Below, in pieces: positions 18,901 to 29,814 of a stretch of 64,000 nt of DNA (position 1 is the first letter of the stretch; each line of letters starts with the position of its first letter). The stretch lies in the NCBI RefSeq assembly GCF_030547245.1, contig NZ_JAUOQT010000001.1, forward strand, positions 434,001 to 498,000. The letters are read 5' to 3'. The notes beneath the pieces were generated by a model. That model did not search any database, was not told the origin of the DNA, and was given only the letters and a program-made list of their open reading frames with translations. This DNA is from Oceanihabitans sp. 2_MG-2023 (GTDB taxonomy: Bacteria; Bacteroidota; Bacteroidia; Flavobacteriales; Flavobacteriaceae). A program made the translations under genes and the position numbers.

Positions 18901-19980
18901 ATCTGTATTAACTGGAATTATACCTGTCCCGTAATTATTCCATAAACCAGGATATGCCCCAGTAGTATTTACTGTCCCGCTTGGTGCGATATAACCAATA
19001 GTTGTTTGCGCTTCAATATTATCTGGAATACCATCATTATCATCGTCTAAATCTATTTGACTACCACATAAAAAACTATAAGCAAAGGTGTCAAATCCAT
19101 GAGGATCATGAGTAGACGTTGCTAAACCTCCTGCAATAACAATATGTCTTACCGAAACTTTACTTACTAAGTTTTCTGTTACAAATCCTATTGTATTCTC
19201 AATATTCTGCCCTGCTCTTAAAGATCCTTTTAAAACACCATCTGCATCAAAAATATCTATATTTCCAGTTGCATCATTTCCAAAATAAGTATCACTAAAA
19301 TAAGCAACTAACTCATCGTCGGCATATACTTCATAATTAACTGTAGCAGAATCGGAATTCGTGTCATAAATATCTACCATATCAAAACTAAAAGAAGCTA
19401 CGGGTTCTGAGAAATTTATATTTACGGTATAATAATCTCCTGTTTGATTTCCAACTTCAGGATAAATATAAACTCCTGTTCCTACATTACCAGAAACAAA
19501 ACCTCCCGATGTAGTTGTTCTAAATTGATCAATATCCCAAGATCTGTGTGCGTAATTATCTTCAAAAGACAATACACCGTTAGCAAAAGTACCAACACTA
19601 GCTCCCCCAGAACCAGGTGTAGAAGAAGTTAAAGGAAAAGAATATTCACTTAAACCGTTTAACACCGTTAACGCTTGTCCTTTATCATAAACCTCTTGCT
19701 GAAAACCAGATTCTTGGTAACCTAAACCATTCGTATTATTCCCTATAACGAACATATCATATTCGTTTTTAGACCAGGTTATTGCGTCTGATTTTGGCGA
19801 AGCTGCTCCAGAAACTGCAGGACACTCAATGATATCTAGAATACCATCATTATCATCATCAACATCGATACTGTTTAAGACACCATCATTATCGATATCT
19901 TTTATGTTTTGAGAATATGAAAGGAAACTAAACGCAAAAAGGCTTAAAAAAAGCACGCAGAATTGTAATTGTTTAATCAT
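15976..19980 (-). CDS. Giant T9SS exoprotein with thrombospondin type 3 repeats and LamG domain (1334 aa)
   Basis: A signal peptide (about 1-23, ending LSYSQ) is followed by an Asp-rich thrombospondin type 3-like calcium segment (about 27-52), a beta-rich anchor-like domain (about 55-300), more Asp-rich repeats (about 305-440; for example [11 protein letters not shown] and DSDNDGIPD) and a LamG/concanavalin-like domain (about 452-650, starting [16 protein letters not shown]). A long module then carries YNYWSSPVG (about 837), GNPYASAID (about 968) and PVGQSFMAE (about 1048). The end is a type A sorting domain ([11 protein letters not shown]-like core, final KKIIIE). It should pass the outer membrane through the T9SS and be attached or released; ligand and role are unknown. 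It is a close tandem paralog of the 1446-residue protein upstream, from the LamG domain to the end. Confidence 0.9.
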   Translation of the reverse strand: MIKQLQFCVLFLSLFAFSFLSYSQNIKDIDNDGVLNSIDVDDDNDGILDIIECPAVSGAASPKSDAITWSKNEYDMFVIGNNTNGLGYQESGFQQEVYDKGQALTVLNGLSEYSFPLTSSTPGSGGASVGTFANGVLSFEDNYAHRSWDIDQFRTTTSGGFVSGNVGTGVYIYPEVGNQTGDYYTVNINFSEPVASFSFDMVDIYDTNSDSATVNYEVYADDELVAYFSDTYFGNDATGNIDIFDADGVLKGSLRAGQNIENTIGFVTENLVSKVSVRHIVIAGGLATSTHDPHGFDTFAYSFLCGSQIDLDDDNDGIPDNIEAQTTIGYIAPSGTVNTTGAYPGLWNNYGTGIIPVNTDGTDLPDYLDLDSDNDGIPDIQENGMANTISNNDTDTDGLDNTFEGSNTNDYYDVNDEINEPTDLSVLPDTDGDLFNGGDLDYRDNVDVYLENATLDFDGVDDYLDTNPFITNWTNGTIMSWVKIEYNSEGSLPNLYSIAGQENMRLYITRGRTPSFYVLTQDQITASSNYPSNNIQVQPDPLLDVKLENHLWYHIAGVFNSEDKTVKLYLNGELVGTTTDTKLDSELLTENYNGTPHIYSQREFTIGRYPTNTSVAGFGHFNGDIDEVRIFDAALSDEQIQQMVYQEIKNNSGVLRGTIIPKDIEDLNTSSKVSWNNLKGYYPMSNINNSATSDYSSNENNLKLHNITSLQEQTAPMPYVSNANGAWTEESTWLHGDVWDIEDVASNKDWSIVHVKNNVNATHELKNIGLFVDANKTLEIKNNNQVANSWYLELDGIIDLQNDSQLIQTENSDLVTSSEGKILRRQEGASSYYWYNYWSSPVGVTGVSAFIDNNSEHNGNNTAFSLSMLKDSDGDNMTFTSANHQINKLSTRWMYTYENGVTYYDWGTVTPSTNINPGVGYIHKGTGVEQQYIFEGKPNNGTIKISVADAGGSGSVPAVSKTEYLLGNPYASAIDIHKFLDDNEAVLDGSIQLWQQWSGISHVTTEYEGGYAQVNKTGAVRAYQFVGAEGLNNGSQDGTKTPTKYVPVGQSFMAEIKNTGSVEFNNGQRVFIKEADADGSLNNGSVFFRETNETNSADVISYGPTMRKLRLEFKALDGQATRRELLLGFSNITTDAYDYGYEARNTDSNHDDLNLLLDGEYMTIQSYAEITADKVVPLALKTSGNNSYSIKLTALDNIEESQEIYLKDNLTDIYFNLRQDVAYTFTSEAGQFNERFEIVFEENQRLSTEEVIANNNSVIYYNNNSDLLYVKGLNAEVSNLSLMNMLGQTVYKKTNLSNNVLENGMPISQLATGIYVVSIKTKDNQILDKKIIIE

Positions 19981-20358
19981 AACTTGTAGGTTTCATTTTA
20001 AATACAACAGCATAAAATCAATTTATATGCCAAGTATTTAATTTGGGTTTATAGTTTGTAATAGTTTGGGACTATTTAATTTTAAATATTAAAATCTTGA
20101 GGGAAGATTGCTAATCAACACATGCTAAATAGTTTTAAACTAGTAGCAAAATTATTGTAACAGGAGTCAAATTTGATCTTTTAGTTTCTACTAAATAAAT
20201 TTAATCGTTGATCTGTAGAAATAACCTACAAACGGTTGATTTACAATTAAATCATTACAATTAAACCACTTAAAAACAGAAAATGAATATTTTTAATAGA
20301 ACAAAAAAAGCTTCATTTTATTGATAATGAAGCTTTTAATTTGAAAATTAAATTCGTA
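19981..20358. other. Intergenic region between the two giant T9SS genes
   Basis: These 378 bases hold no convincing gene. They contain the terminator of the upstream paralog (20306-20337) and presumably the promoter of the downstream one, though no exact TAnnTTTG box was found near 19980. Confidence 0.6.
20306..20337 (-). terminator. Terminator of the 1446-residue T9SS gene
   Basis: AAAAGCTTCATT pairs with AATGAAGCTTTT across an 8-base loop, with flanking A/T tracts, about 20 bases after the stop at 20359. Confidence 0.8.
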
Positions 20359-23300
20359 TTACTCAATAACTATCTTTTTATCAATAGCTTTATTTTCTTT
20401 TGTTTTAATACTTACTATATATATTCCGGTTGCTAATTTGTTTATTGACATTCCGTTTTCTAAGCTTTGGTTAGATACGTTTGTTTTTCTATAAACGTTT
20501 TGTCCTAACATATTTGTTAAACTAACATTGCTTGCTGTATTTTGTAATCCTTTTGCATATAATAATCCATTTGTATTGTTATAATAGATCACTGTATTAT
20601 TTAGTGCTGTTACTTCTTCTATACTTAATCTTTCTTCTTGTTGAAATACAATCTCAAATCTTTCATTAAACACACCTGCTTCTGATGTAAATGTATATGC
20701 TAATTCTTGACGTAAATCAAAATAGGTTCCTGTAAGATTATCTTTTAAGTACACCTCTTGATCTTCGTCTAGGTTTTCTATTTGTGTTAATTGTATGGTA
20801 TAACTATTATTTCCTGTTGTTTTTAATGCTAGTGGCACTACTTTTTCATTGGTAATTGCTGCATAAGATTGAATCGTCATATACTCTCCATCTAACATTA
20901 GGTTTAAATCATCATGATTATCATCTGTATTGATGGCTTCGTATCCATAATCATAGCCATCTGTTGTGAATGTACTAAATCCTAATAACAATTCTCTTCT
21001 TGTTGCTTGTCCATCTAATGCTTGAAATTCTAATCGTAATTTTTGAAGCAAATGTTCTTCTCTCTCGTTATTGGAAGCTGATGTTCTAAAAAATACAGAA
21101 CCATTAGTTTCTGATCCATCTGCATCTGCTTCTTTTACAAAAACACGTTGGCTATTTTTAAATACTACAGAACCTGTGTTTTTTATTTCTGCTATAAAAC
21201 TTTGTCCTACTGGTAGGTATTGTGTTGGCATTTTTGTTCCATCTTGTGAACCATTATTTGCGCCTAAGCCTCCCACAAACTGGTAAGCGCGTACACTTCC
21301 TGTTTTGTTTACTTGTGCATAACCACCTTCATACTCGGTTGTGGTATGTGAGGTACCTGACCATTGTTGCCACAGTTGAATACTTCCTCCTAATACGGAT
21401 GCATTATCGTCTAAGAATTTATGAATATCTAATGCGGATGCATATGGATTTCCTAATAGGTATTCTGTTTTTGAAACCCCTGGTACAGACCCAGATCCTC
21501 CTGCGTCGGAAACACTATGCGTTATGGTTCCATTATTTGGCTTCCCTTCAAAAATATATTGTTGCGCTGCTCCTGTTCCTTTATGAATATAACCAATTCC
21601 TGGATTTATTTCTGTGCTTGGCGTTACTGTACCCCAATCATAATAGGTTACGCCATTCTCATAAGTGTACATCCACCGAGTACTCAACCTATTCATTTGA
21701 TGGTTGGCACTAGTAAACCTTACTAAATCTCCGTTTCCTTCTTTTAGCATGTTTAATTGAAACGATGTATTATTGGTGTTGTTTGATGTTGTATTGTTAT
21801 TTGTAAATACTGTGGAATTAGTACTTCCTACTGGAGAACTCCAGTAATTATACCAATAAAAACTAGATGCTCCTTCTTGACGTCTTAATATTTTTCCATT
21901 TGCTGAGGTTACCAAATCGCTATACATCCCTTGAACTAATTGTGAATCGGCTTGTAAATCTAGTGTACCATTTAATTCTAAATACCAACTATTAGAAACT
22001 AAGTTGTCACCATTCATTGTTAACGTTTTATTTGCATCAATAAATAAACCTAAACTTTTTGCTTCATGTGCTGCGGTAATGTTGTGTTTTACTTCAACAA
22101 CACTCCAATCTTTATTCTTGTCTGTGTCTGTAATATCCCAAACGTCACCATGCAACCAAGTGTTTTCATCTCCCCATGCACCATTGCTTGAAGAAACATA
22201 AGGCATTGGTGCTGTTTGCTCTTGAATAGTATTAATATTATGAAGTTTTAAATCATTAGAATTTGAAGAAAAATCTGAAGTAGTACTATTTACAATATTT
22301 GTCATTGGGTAGTACCCTTTTAAATTACTCCAAGAAACTTTTTGAGACGTATTTAAATCTTCAATGTCTTTAGGAATAATAGTACCTCTTAAAACACCTC
22401 CGTTATTTTCAATTTCTTGATAAACCATTTGTTGAATTTGTTCATCCGTTAAAGCGGCATCAAAAACTCTTACTTCATCAATATCTCCATGAAAGTGACC
22501 AAAACCAGCTGTACTTGTGTTTGTTGGATATCTTCCAATAGTAAATTCTCTTTGGGAGTAAATATGAGCTGTGCCGTTATAGTTTTGGGTTAATAATTCA
22601 GAATTTAAATTTGGGTCAGAGGTTTCTCCAACTAATTTTCCGTTTAAGTATAATTTTACCGTTTGATCTGATGAGTTAAAAACACCTGCTAAATGATACC
22701 ATAAGTGATTTTCTAATTTAATATTTAGTAATGGATCTGGTTGTACTTGAATGTTGTTAGAAGGATAATTACTAGATGCCGTTACTTGATTTTGAGTGAT
22801 TACATAAAATGAAGGTGTTCTACCATTAGTAATATATAACCTCATGTTCTCTTGACCAGCAATACTGTATAAGTTTGGAAGGTTTCCATCGGATGTATGT
22901 TCAATTTTTACCCAACTCATAATAGTACCACTGGTCCAATTTGTAATGTATGGATTGGTATCTAAATAATCATCTACACCATCAAAATCTAATGTCGCTT
23001 TAGGGATACGAACATCTATTAAGTCTCTATAATCTAAATCACCACCATCACTTAAATCTCCATCGGTATCTGGCAAAACAGATAAATCTGTTGGGTCTTC
23101 AATTGCTTCATTTACATCCCAAATTAAATCAAGTATTGTTGTTGTTTCAAAAGCATTATCTAAACCATCATTATCTGCATCCATATTAAGAACAACATCA
23201 GCCATACCATTTTCTTCAACATCCGGTATTTCATCATTATCTGAATCGGTATCTATATAATCTGGAACACCATCTAGATCTGTATCTTCTGGTATGATAC

Positions 23301-24699
23301 CATTTGGATAAGCCGAGTTGACTCCATTAAAAGAATCTATAGTACCACTAGGGCTAACATAACCTACAGTAGGTTGCGCTTCTATATTATCTGGAATACC
23401 ATCATTATCTGCATCAATATCTAAAAAATCAAAACCATTAGAATACTCTGTGTTTATCGGTGTATTCCCTGAACCAGCAGAACTAGGAACACCTATAGTA
23501 TTTGGCGCTAATCCAACAGATCCATCTGCTTTCCCATCATAATTAGTATCTAGACCTTCAGACTCAACAACATCAAAAATCCCATCATTATCACTATCCG
23601 CATCAAAATGATTAGGAACACCATCGGTATCAAAATCTAGATTTTCACAAATTCCAAAACTATTTAAAGTACAAAAATCTGGATCTTGATAATTTGGAAT
23701 TCCGTCGGTATCATGATCTGCTGAAGGGTCAATACCGTTAGATTCTGTAGAATCTAAAATCCCATCGTTTTCATCATCCAAATCATCAACATCACTAAGT
23801 CCATCTTTATCGTGATCTGGAAGCGTTAAAATAAACAACTTTCCATCTCCATGATCTGAAGATGCTGCTGTTAAAACAGCTTTAGTAATTGTAGAACCTG
23901 TTGGAGCAATATCATTAAGATAAAACAAAGCAATACCAATTGTACCGCCAGTTTCAACAACACGATCACTTAACCAATAATCTGAAGATGCACTAGGCGC
24001 ATTTATAGTACCTATAGTACCAAAGTTATTAACACCTCCTGTTCCACCATGCCCGTAACTTGTCACGCCATCTGTATTAACAAATGTTTCCCCTAGGCTT
24101 TGTTCTGTCCCGCCATTAACTGGAATTCCAAAAAACTCAATATGATAGCAATTATTTGCGTTACGTTCTGTAATTGCAATTACACCACTTGAACTTGCTG
24201 CTATACCAGATCCGTAAGATAAAGTTTGTCTTTGTGCAACAGTTGTTTGTTCTGCAGTATAATCATCACAAATATTTTGTCCATTACCATTATTTTCAAA
24301 ATAATGGTTCAAGTTTAAAGATTGATACGCAGCTAAAGCGGAAGAATTCCAAGTAGCACTAGCACTTGTATTTTCTATTTTTGGTCCATTTAATCGAATC
24401 CCATTACTAGCATGACCATTTGGTCCAACTTGTGTTAACTCATAAGCATTAGGAACTCCAAATTGAAAATACACATTACCATTTACGGCAATTGCCTGAA
24501 TTGTAGCAGGATCTGTTTTTGTCGTTTGAGAATCATTCCATTGAAAAGTTACTCCAGATGTTATGCTTGTTGCATTCGTTTGAGAGAACACATATATATG
24601 CGTAAAAAATAATACGCAAAAGAATAAGCCTTTAGAATAAACTTTAGATAAACTGTTTAAAGTGCACAAGTGTGCCTTTAAGTAGGTGATTATTTTCAT
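20359..24699 (-). CDS. Giant T9SS exoprotein with thrombospondin type 3 repeats and LamG domain (1446 aa)
   Basis: The start at 24699 ([11 protein letters not shown]) is preferred over an upstream in-frame ATG at 24768, because a good -7 box lies at 24729-24736, between the two. The signal region is long and ends near IYVFSQ. It is followed by a unique N-terminal domain (about 20-300) not shared with the downstream paralog, a long run of Asp-rich calcium repeats (about 305-550: [27 protein letters not shown] and others), a LamG domain (about 585-780), the YNYWSSPVG (about 950) / GNPYASALD (about 1081) / PVGQSFIAE (about 1166) module, and a type A sorting domain. From LamG onward it is nearly collinear with the 1334-residue neighbour. 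Its likely role is a surface-exposed or released adhesive or carbohydrate-binding protein. Confidence 0.9.
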   Translation of the reverse strand: MKIITYLKAHLCTLNSLSKVYSKGLFFCVLFFTHIYVFSQTNATSITSGVTFQWNDSQTTKTDPATIQAIAVNGNVYFQFGVPNAYELTQVGPNGHASNGIRLNGPKIENTSASATWNSSALAAYQSLNLNHYFENNGNGQNICDDYTAEQTTVAQRQTLSYGSGIAASSSGVIAITERNANNCYHIEFFGIPVNGGTEQSLGETFVNTDGVTSYGHGGTGGVNNFGTIGTINAPSASSDYWLSDRVVETGGTIGIALFYLNDIAPTGSTITKAVLTAASSDHGDGKLFILTLPDHDKDGLSDVDDLDDENDGILDSTESNGIDPSADHDTDGIPNYQDPDFCTLNSFGICENLDFDTDGVPNHFDADSDNDGIFDVVESEGLDTNYDGKADGSVGLAPNTIGVPSSAGSGNTPINTEYSNGFDFLDIDADNDGIPDNIEAQPTVGYVSPSGTIDSFNGVNSAYPNGIIPEDTDLDGVPDYIDTDSDNDEIPDVEENGMADVVLNMDADNDGLDNAFETTTILDLIWDVNEAIEDPTDLSVLPDTDGDLSDGGDLDYRDLIDVRIPKATLDFDGVDDYLDTNPYITNWTSGTIMSWVKIEHTSDGNLPNLYSIAGQENMRLYITNGRTPSFYVITQNQVTASSNYPSNNIQVQPDPLLNIKLENHLWYHLAGVFNSSDQTVKLYLNGKLVGETSDPNLNSELLTQNYNGTAHIYSQREFTIGRYPTNTSTAGFGHFHGDIDEVRVFDAALTDEQIQQMVYQEIENNGGVLRGTIIPKDIEDLNTSQKVSWSNLKGYYPMTNIVNSTTSDFSSNSNDLKLHNINTIQEQTAPMPYVSSSNGAWGDENTWLHGDVWDITDTDKNKDWSVVEVKHNITAAHEAKSLGLFIDANKTLTMNGDNLVSNSWYLELNGTLDLQADSQLVQGMYSDLVTSANGKILRRQEGASSFYWYNYWSSPVGSTNSTVFTNNNTTSNNTNNTSFQLNMLKEGNGDLVRFTSANHQMNRLSTRWMYTYENGVTYYDWGTVTPSTEINPGIGYIHKGTGAAQQYIFEGKPNNGTITHSVSDAGGSGSVPGVSKTEYLLGNPYASALDIHKFLDDNASVLGGSIQLWQQWSGTSHTTTEYEGGYAQVNKTGSVRAYQFVGGLGANNGSQDGTKMPTQYLPVGQSFIAEIKNTGSVVFKNSQRVFVKEADADGSETNGSVFFRTSASNNEREEHLLQKLRLEFQALDGQATRRELLLGFSTFTTDGYDYGYEAINTDDNHDDLNLMLDGEYMTIQSYAAITNEKVVPLALKTTGNNSYTIQLTQIENLDEDQEVYLKDNLTGTYFDLRQELAYTFTSEAGVFNERFEIVFQQEERLSIEEVTALNNTVIYYNNTNGLLYAKGLQNTASNVSLTNMLGQNVYRKTNVSNQSLENGMSINKLATGIYIVSIKTKENKAIDKKIVIE

Positions 24700-24728
24700 G
24701 ATGTCTATAGATTTGGGATCTAACAGTC

Positions 24729-24736
24729 CAAAAATA
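24729..24736 (-). promoter_or_regulatory. -7 promoter box (TATTTTTG) deciding the start of the 1446-residue gene
   Basis: An exact TAnnTTTG match lies 30 bases before the ATG at 24699. The alternative ATG at 24768 would lie upstream of the predicted transcript, which argues against it. Confidence 0.55.
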
Positions 24737-24876
24737 AATAGACACGAAGTAAAAGCTTCATTTTTCAATCAAATATTCGTTGAAAAAACCTACTTTATCG
24801 GTCATCTGTTTTTTTTTCAAAAAAAACAGATGAAATACAAAGAGCTATTAATCAACACAATACCAAAATGCTTTTT

Positions 24877-26235
24877 TTATAAAATAAAGTCTACCAAATC
24901 TTCAATTTTAGAGATACATTGAATTTTTATAGATGTATTTTTAAGTGTTATAGTGTTATACTTAGAAACAAATATTGTAGAAAACCCTAATTTTTCTGCT
25001 TCTAAAATTCGCTGTTCTACCCGTTGCACAGGCCTAATTTCGCCAGACAAACCAACTTCTGCGGCAAAGCAATAATCTTTTGGTAGTGCTTCGTCTTCAT
25101 TTGAAGATAAAATTGCAGCAACAACAGCTAAATCTATTGCTGGATCATCTACAGATATACCTCCTGTTATGTTTAAGAATACATCTTTTGCGCCAAGACG
25201 AAAACCTGCTCTTTTTTCTAAAACTGCCAAAAGCATATTTAATCTTTTTGCATTAAACCCTGTAGCGCTTCGTTGTGGCGTACCGTAAACAGCTGTACTT
25301 ACTAATGCTTGAACTTCAATCATTAGCGGTCTTAAACCTTCAATAGTAGAAGCTACCGCATTACCCGATAATTCTTCGTCTTTTTTAGAGATTAAAATAG
25401 CACTTGGGTTAGACACTTCTTTTAAGCCAGAACCTTGCATTTCATAAATACCTATCTCATTGGTAGATCCAAAACGATTTTTATTAGCTCGTAAAATTCT
25501 AAAGATATGATTTCTGTCACCTTCAAATTGCAAAACAGTATCTACCATGTGTTCTAAAATTTTTGGCCCTGCTATATTTCCATCTTTTGTAATATGACCA
25601 ATTAAGATAACTGGTGTTGCTGTTTCTTTAGCAAATTTAATAAGCTCTGTAGTACACTCTTTAATTTGTGAAATACTACCAGAGGAAGATTCTATATAAT
25701 CACTATGCAGTGTTTGAATAGAGTCTACAACCACAATATCGGGCTCTAGTGCTTCTATTTGCTTAAAGATGTTTTGCGTTTTTGTTTCGGTAAGAATAAA
25801 ACAAGTATCGTTGTTTGCATGAATACGTTCTGCTCGCATTTTTATTTGTTTCTGACTTTCTTCACCAGAAACATACAAAGTTTTAAATGGTAGTTTTAAT
25901 GCTATTTGAAGTAATAACGTACTCTTACCAATTCCTGGTTCTCCTCCTAATAAAATTAATGAACCTGGAACAATACCACCACCAAGCACGCGATTAAACT
26001 CATTATCAAAAGTATTTAATCGTGCATCTTCGGAGGCATCAATTGCATTGATGGTTAAAGGTTTTGAAATACGATTTTTAGTAGATGTAGGTGTTTTCCA
26101 ATCGTTTTTTTCTGGTTTTTGAATTACTTCTTCTACAATAGTATTCCATTCTTTACAAGAAGTACATTGTCCTTGCCATTTAGCGTATTGTGATCCGCAA
26201 TTTTGACAAAAAAAAGTTGTTTTTACTTTAGCCAT
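24877..26235 (-). CDS. radA: DNA repair protein RadA
   Basis: RadA (Sms) is a hexameric branch-migration motor acting with RecA in recombinational repair. The 452-residue protein has an N-terminal C4 zinc finger (Cys10, Cys13, Cys24, Cys27), a RecA-like ATPase core with Walker A GGEPGIGKST (97-106), the RadA-specific KNRFG motif (ANKNRFGST, about 250) and a C-terminal Lon-protease-like domain (GGISVDDPAIDLAVVAAIL). The length and order are canonical. It stands alone on the minus strand; the esterase-like gene ends 72 bases upstream of its start. Confidence 0.97.
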   Translation of the reverse strand: MAKVKTTFFCQNCGSQYAKWQGQCTSCKEWNTIVEEVIQKPEKNDWKTPTSTKNRISKPLTINAIDASEDARLNTFDNEFNRVLGGGIVPGSLILLGGEPGIGKSTLLLQIALKLPFKTLYVSGEESQKQIKMRAERIHANNDTCFILTETKTQNIFKQIEALEPDIVVVDSIQTLHSDYIESSSGSISQIKECTTELIKFAKETATPVILIGHITKDGNIAGPKILEHMVDTVLQFEGDRNHIFRILRANKNRFGSTNEIGIYEMQGSGLKEVSNPSAILISKKDEELSGNAVASTIEGLRPLMIEVQALVSTAVYGTPQRSATGFNAKRLNMLLAVLEKRAGFRLGAKDVFLNITGGISVDDPAIDLAVVAAILSSNEDEALPKDYCFAAEVGLSGEIRPVQRVEQRILEAEKLGFSTIFVSKYNTITLKNTSIKIQCISKIEDLVDFIL

Positions 26236-26307
26236 GTTTACTTTCCTAGAAAACGGAAACTTTATTAATTACTTATAAATTATTATTACTAAAAACGCTC
26301 CCTATTT

Positions 26308-27456
26308 TTAATACCCAAAATCTGCTTTTATCTCGTCGGATTTCTCAAGCATAAAATCTTTTGTAAGACCCGCTATTTCTTCTAACATAAATGCAGACTG
26401 ATACGTTTTCATAGCTTTTTTAGGCTCATTTGTTTCTTCGTAAAAACGTGCTAAATAATAATTCCCTAGCATAGTTTCAGGGTACTGCTTACGTGCAATT
26501 TTTCCTAATTCTTCGTAGTATTCATACTTTTCGTTTTTATTAATTGCTGCAGATATTGCTTTAAAGTCATTCACTAATATTTGTTTTTTTATTCCGAATA
26601 AATCTTCAATAGTTTGATATTTATCTAACAAATATCCTACTGGTGAGCTCTCTAACTTCAGTATGGTTTCTTTATATTCTTTTTTACTTATTGGCTGAAA
26701 CACTAAGAAAATACTTTCTAATGCTTTTGGTATTGCATGCGCTGGTAATGCGTAATGAGAAGGTCCTTCAAAAGTATTAAAATTGTAAAGCACATTTTTA
26801 TTATCTACTGCTGCTATGCTTGTGTTTAATGTTTCGGTTTTAGCTTTAATAGATTTGACATCATTGGTAGATGTCGCTAAATAGTAAAACAATTTAGTTT
26901 CAAAACTTTTTAATCTTTCTGGGATGTAGGTAGACATGTCTGGTGCTAAATCTGGACTTATACTAATATAAGCTTGAAATAACGGCAGTGGCTTTAGCAT
27001 AAAATAATTAATAAAGTTAGCTGTTTCTCCATGACCTATTGCTACTTTAAAGTTTTCTGTTCTATAGTTTTTTTCTATATGAGGAACAAGTTCCATACCT
27101 ACAAATTCAAAAAAATCTGCACCAGAATCTAATGGTAATGAACTTTGCTCCGAATAATTGGAGTCGTCTCTACGGGTATCTATTTGATTAACACCAACTA
27201 CTATTGCTTCTGGCATATCTTCCCAATAGGAATAATAATCAACGTTTCCTGCAACTATTTCAAACATATAATCGCCATCAAAAACAACAATTAATGGATA
27301 ATTTTTGCTTGTATTATCATCATAACCTCTTGGTAGTTGAATTTTTATTTCGCGAGTATCGTTCAATTTTTGCGAATCGAAAGTTTCATATTGCACTTGA
27401 GCGCTAGCAAATTGAAATGTAAAAAAGAAAACTATGACGTAGGTTAATACCTTCAT
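26308..27456 (-). CDS. Secreted esterase-like alpha/beta-hydrolase without its nucleophile serine
   Basis: A signal peptide (1-19, ending ASA) precedes a domain of the IroE/Fes-like 'putative esterase' family (about 25-265), with the family blocks FDGDYMFE, EAIVVGVNQIDTRRDDS and FQAYISISPDLAP, and a histidine near SHYALP. At the nucleophile elbow, where relatives have GHSxGG, this protein reads GHGET (141-145), so Gly143 replaces the catalytic serine. The C-terminal part (about 300-382) looks like TPR helices (GNYYLARFYEETNEPKKAMK). It is probably a periplasmic or outer-membrane protein that binds rather than hydrolyses. It stands alone between radA and panD. Confidence 0.75.
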   Translation of the reverse strand: MKVLTYVIVFFFTFQFASAQVQYETFDSQKLNDTREIKIQLPRGYDDNTSKNYPLIVVFDGDYMFEIVAGNVDYYSYWEDMPEAIVVGVNQIDTRRDDSNYSEQSSLPLDSGADFFEFVGMELVPHIEKNYRTENFKVAIGHGETANFINYFMLKPLPLFQAYISISPDLAPDMSTYIPERLKSFETKLFYYLATSTNDVKSIKAKTETLNTSIAAVDNKNVLYNFNTFEGPSHYALPAHAIPKALESIFLVFQPISKKEYKETILKLESSPVGYLLDKYQTIEDLFGIKKQILVNDFKAISAAINKNEKYEYYEELGKIARKQYPETMLGNYYLARFYEETNEPKKAMKTYQSAFMLEEIAGLTKDFMLEKSDEIKADFGY

Positions 27457-27533
27457 TTTTTTATGTGTTTGAGAATTGAAAATGCAAGTTACAAATTATT
27501 TTCTTCAGTTTAATAGATCGAAAAACAATAAAA

Positions 27534-27557
27534 AAGCCCCCTATATATAGAGAGCTT
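27534..27557 (-). terminator. Terminator of panC-panD
   Basis: On the minus strand AAGCTCTCTAT pairs with ATAGGGGGCTT (including G-T pairs), followed by TTTTTATT. It lies about 27 bases after the panD stop codon. Confidence 0.7.
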
Positions 27558-27583
27558 ACTTTTAATATTATGGTTAGTTTCCT

Positions 27584-27934
27584 TTATTTTAAAAGGTTCG
27601 TTGCTTCATCTGGAAATACTAAGGACGGTTTAAATGTTTTTGCTTTTTTTAACTTCATAAAAGCATAAGTAATTAGTATGAGTACATCTCCAGGAGACAC
27701 TAATCTAGCGGCAGCACCATTTAATGTGATTTCGCCAGAATTTCTTGGTCCAGGAATAGCATAAGTTTCTAAACGAGCTCCATTATTATTATTTACAATT
27801 TGAACTTTTTCGCCTTGAACAATGTTTGCTGCATCCATTAAATCTTCATCAATAGTAATACTACCAATATAATTTAGGTCTGCTCCTGTAACTTTTACTC
27901 TGTGAATTTTAGATTTTACTACTTGTATTTGCAT
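27584..27934 (-). CDS. panD: Aspartate 1-decarboxylase
   Basis: PanD decarboxylates L-aspartate to beta-alanine for pantothenate and coenzyme A synthesis. The 116-residue proenzyme has the self-cleavage site Gly24-Ser25 (YIGSITID), from which the pyruvoyl cofactor forms, and the conserved NGAAARL segment. The length is typical. It follows panC by 13 bases on the same strand and ends at a terminator, so panC and panD form an operon supplying both pantothenate precursors' steps. Confidence 0.97.
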   Translation of the reverse strand: MQIQVVKSKIHRVKVTGADLNYIGSITIDEDLMDAANIVQGEKVQIVNNNNGARLETYAIPGPRNSGEITLNGAAARLVSPGDVLILITYAFMKLKKAKTFKPSLVFPDEATNLLK

Positions 27935-27947
27935 GTGGCAAAGATAA

Positions 27948-28796
27948 TTAATTTAGTGCGATATTGTCTATTAATCTTATATCGTCTGCATAGACTGCAA
28001 TAAACGCTCTATAGTTTTTTTTGTTTGATTTTCTTTTTACTGTTTTCAGGGTTTTCACATCTGCTATTATAAAATACTCTAACTCTAATAACTGCTGTTT
28101 AGCAAACTCTTTAGAAACCCATTCTGTAACTTTATTAGCACTTTTTGTGCCAAACTTTATTTTGGCAGATTGTAATGTTTTATAAATAAAAGGTGCCACT
28201 TTTTTATATTCTGGCTTTAGTCTTGTGTTTCTAGAACTCATGGCTAAACCACTTGCTTCTCGATGTATCTTACATCCCGTAATTTTAACAGGAATAGAAT
28301 ACTTTTCTACAAGCTTTTTTATAATTGCTAGTTGCTGAAAATCTTTTTCACCAAAATAAGCATTATTTGGAGTTACTATTTCAAAAAATCGCTTTACAAT
28401 GGTACCAACACCATCGAAATGCCCATCTCTAAACTTACCTTCCATTTCGTGCTCTAAACCATCAAAACTAAAATGTTGTGCTACCACTTTATTTTGATAA
28501 ATAGCATCTACAGAAGGTGCATAAACGATAATATCTTTAGACAAGGTTTGTAATAATTCTGCATCTGCCTCTAAAGTTCTTGGGTATTTTTTTAAATCTT
28601 CTGCATTATCAAACTGCGTAGGATTAACAAAAATACTAACTACCGCTACATTATTTTCACTTAATGCTTGAGCCACTAAAGATAAATGTCCTTGGTGTAA
28701 TGCTCCCATAGTTGGCACAAAACCAATAGTTTGATTTTTAAGCTTTATTTGGGTAATAAAATTTTGAATTTGTTTTATTTCTGAAAAAATCTTCAC
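27948..28796 (-). CDS. panC: Pantothenate synthetase (GTG start)
   Basis: PanC joins pantoate and beta-alanine with ATP. Visible motifs are the nucleotide-binding [33 protein letters not shown] and the MSSRNTRL (KMSKS-like) loop. I place the start at the GTG at 28796 (VKIFSEIK, read as Met), giving 282 residues, the normal family length and N-terminus. The first ATG (28850) adds 18 unrelated residues and lies upstream of an exact -7 box at 28820-28827, so it would not be in the transcript. PanD follows in the same operon. Confidence 0.95.
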   Translation of the reverse strand: MKIFSEIKQIQNFITQIKLKNQTIGFVPTMGALHQGHLSLVAQALSENNVAVVSIFVNPTQFDNAEDLKKYPRTLEADAELLQTLSKDIIVYAPSVDAIYQNKVVAQHFSFDGLEHEMEGKFRDGHFDGVGTIVKRFFEIVTPNNAYFGEKDFQQLAIIKKLVEKYSIPVKITGCKIHREASGLAMSSRNTRLKPEYKKVAPFIYKTLQSAKIKFGTKSANKVTEWVSKEFAKQQLLELEYFIIADVKTLKTVKRKSNKKNYRAFIAVYADDIRLIDNIALN

Positions 28797-28819
28797 TTTT
28801 AATAAAAAATTAACGTGTG

Positions 28820-28827
28820 CAAACTTA
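28820..28827 (-). promoter_or_regulatory. -7 promoter box (TAAGTTTG) of panC-panD
   Basis: An exact TAnnTTTG match predicts a transcript starting about 18 bases before the GTG start at 28796. It is back to back with the plus-strand box at 28860-28867. Confidence 0.55.
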
Positions 28828-28859
28828 ATATTTTTACTGGCAAAGTGCATAAAATTTTG

Positions 28860-28867
28860 TACTTTTG
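28860..28867 (+). promoter_or_regulatory. -7 promoter box (TACTTTTG) of the GlgA-like gene
   Basis: An exact TAnnTTTG match, divergent from the panC promoter. It predicts a leader of about 119 bases before the ATG at 28991. Confidence 0.55.
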
Positions 28868-28990
28868 CGTGTTTTTTATTTTGAAATTTTTCAAAAAAAC
28901 AAGTATATATTACAGCATAAGACTATTTATATAACTATAAAAAGTCTGTTACTAATCACATATTATACAAAAAACATTAAAAATAGCTAT

Positions 28991-29800
28991 ATGAAAGATA
29001 AGAGGATATTGTATGTATCATCTGAGGTAGTACCTTATTTACCAGAAACCGAAATTTCTTCAATGTCGTTTGAAACACCTCGAATGGTAAACCAACAAGG
29101 TGGTCAGATTAGAATATTCATGCCCAGATATGGAAACATTAATGAAAGAAGACATCAGTTACACGAAGTAATTAGACTTTCGGGAATCAACTTAGTTATT
29201 AATGATTTAGATATGCCACTAATTATTAAAGTTGCCTCTATACCTAAAGAGCGTATTCAGGTTTACTTTATAGATAATGACGAATATTTTAAACGTAAAG
29301 CGACATTAACAGACGAAGATGGAAAATTGTTTCCAGACAATGATGAACGAGCAATTTTCTTTGCAAAAGGGGTAATAGAAACAGTAAAAAAATTAAACTG
29401 GTCGCCAGACATTATTCATGTACATGGTTGGCTAGCCTCTTTACTGCCTTTGTATCTTAAAGAATACTATAAAGACGAACCTTTATTTAACGAAAGTAAA
29501 ATAGTTACATCGATATACAATCAAAGCTTTGAAGGAACGTTAAACAAAGACATGTCTAACAAAGTGAAATTTGATAACGTAGAAGGTAATGCAATTGAAA
29601 CACTTAAAAAACCAAGTTTTGTAAACTTAATGAAAGTAGCTATTGATTATTCGGATGCATTAATCGTTGGATCTGAAGAACTACCTAAAGATATTGAAAC
29701 CCATTTAGAAGCATCTAAAAAACCAGTATTAGCATATAAAAACAAAGATGAGTTTAGCGAAGCTTACACCAATTTTTACAACACAGAAGTTTTAAGCTAA
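28991..29800 (+). CDS. GlgA-like protein, N-terminal (GT5) half only, lacking the KTGGL motif
   Basis: The start at 28991 (MKDKRILYVSSEVVPY) matches the N-terminus of glycogen/starch synthases; an in-frame upstream start adds 42 residues that look like untranslated leader. The 269-residue protein aligns by eye with the GT5 N-terminal domain only (MPRYG near 50, WSPDIIHVHGWLASLLPLYLK near 140). The C-terminal domain that binds ADP-glucose is absent. Where active enzymes read KTGGLAD this reads PETEISS (18-24), and the usual HDW is HGW. It is therefore unlikely to synthesise glycogen. The same half protein occurs next to panC in many flavobacteria, so it is probably a conserved non-enzymatic protein. 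It is followed by the DUF4270 and glmS genes. Confidence 0.85.
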   Translation: MKDKRILYVSSEVVPYLPETEISSMSFETPRMVNQQGGQIRIFMPRYGNINERRHQLHEVIRLSGINLVINDLDMPLIIKVASIPKERIQVYFIDNDEYFKRKATLTDEDGKLFPDNDERAIFFAKGVIETVKKLNWSPDIIHVHGWLASLLPLYLKEYYKDEPLFNESKIVTSIYNQSFEGTLNKDMSNKVKFDNVEGNAIETLKKPSFVNLMKVAIDYSDALIVGSEELPKDIETHLEASKKPVLAYKNKDEFSEAYTNFYNTEVLS

Positions 29801-29814
29801 CAGCATCCATTACT

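Noticed and set aside
21222-21726. 163-residue plus-strand frame inside the 1446-residue T9SS gene
   Set aside because: It is antisense to a clear coding module shared with the paralog, and the composition is that of a complementary-strand shadow.
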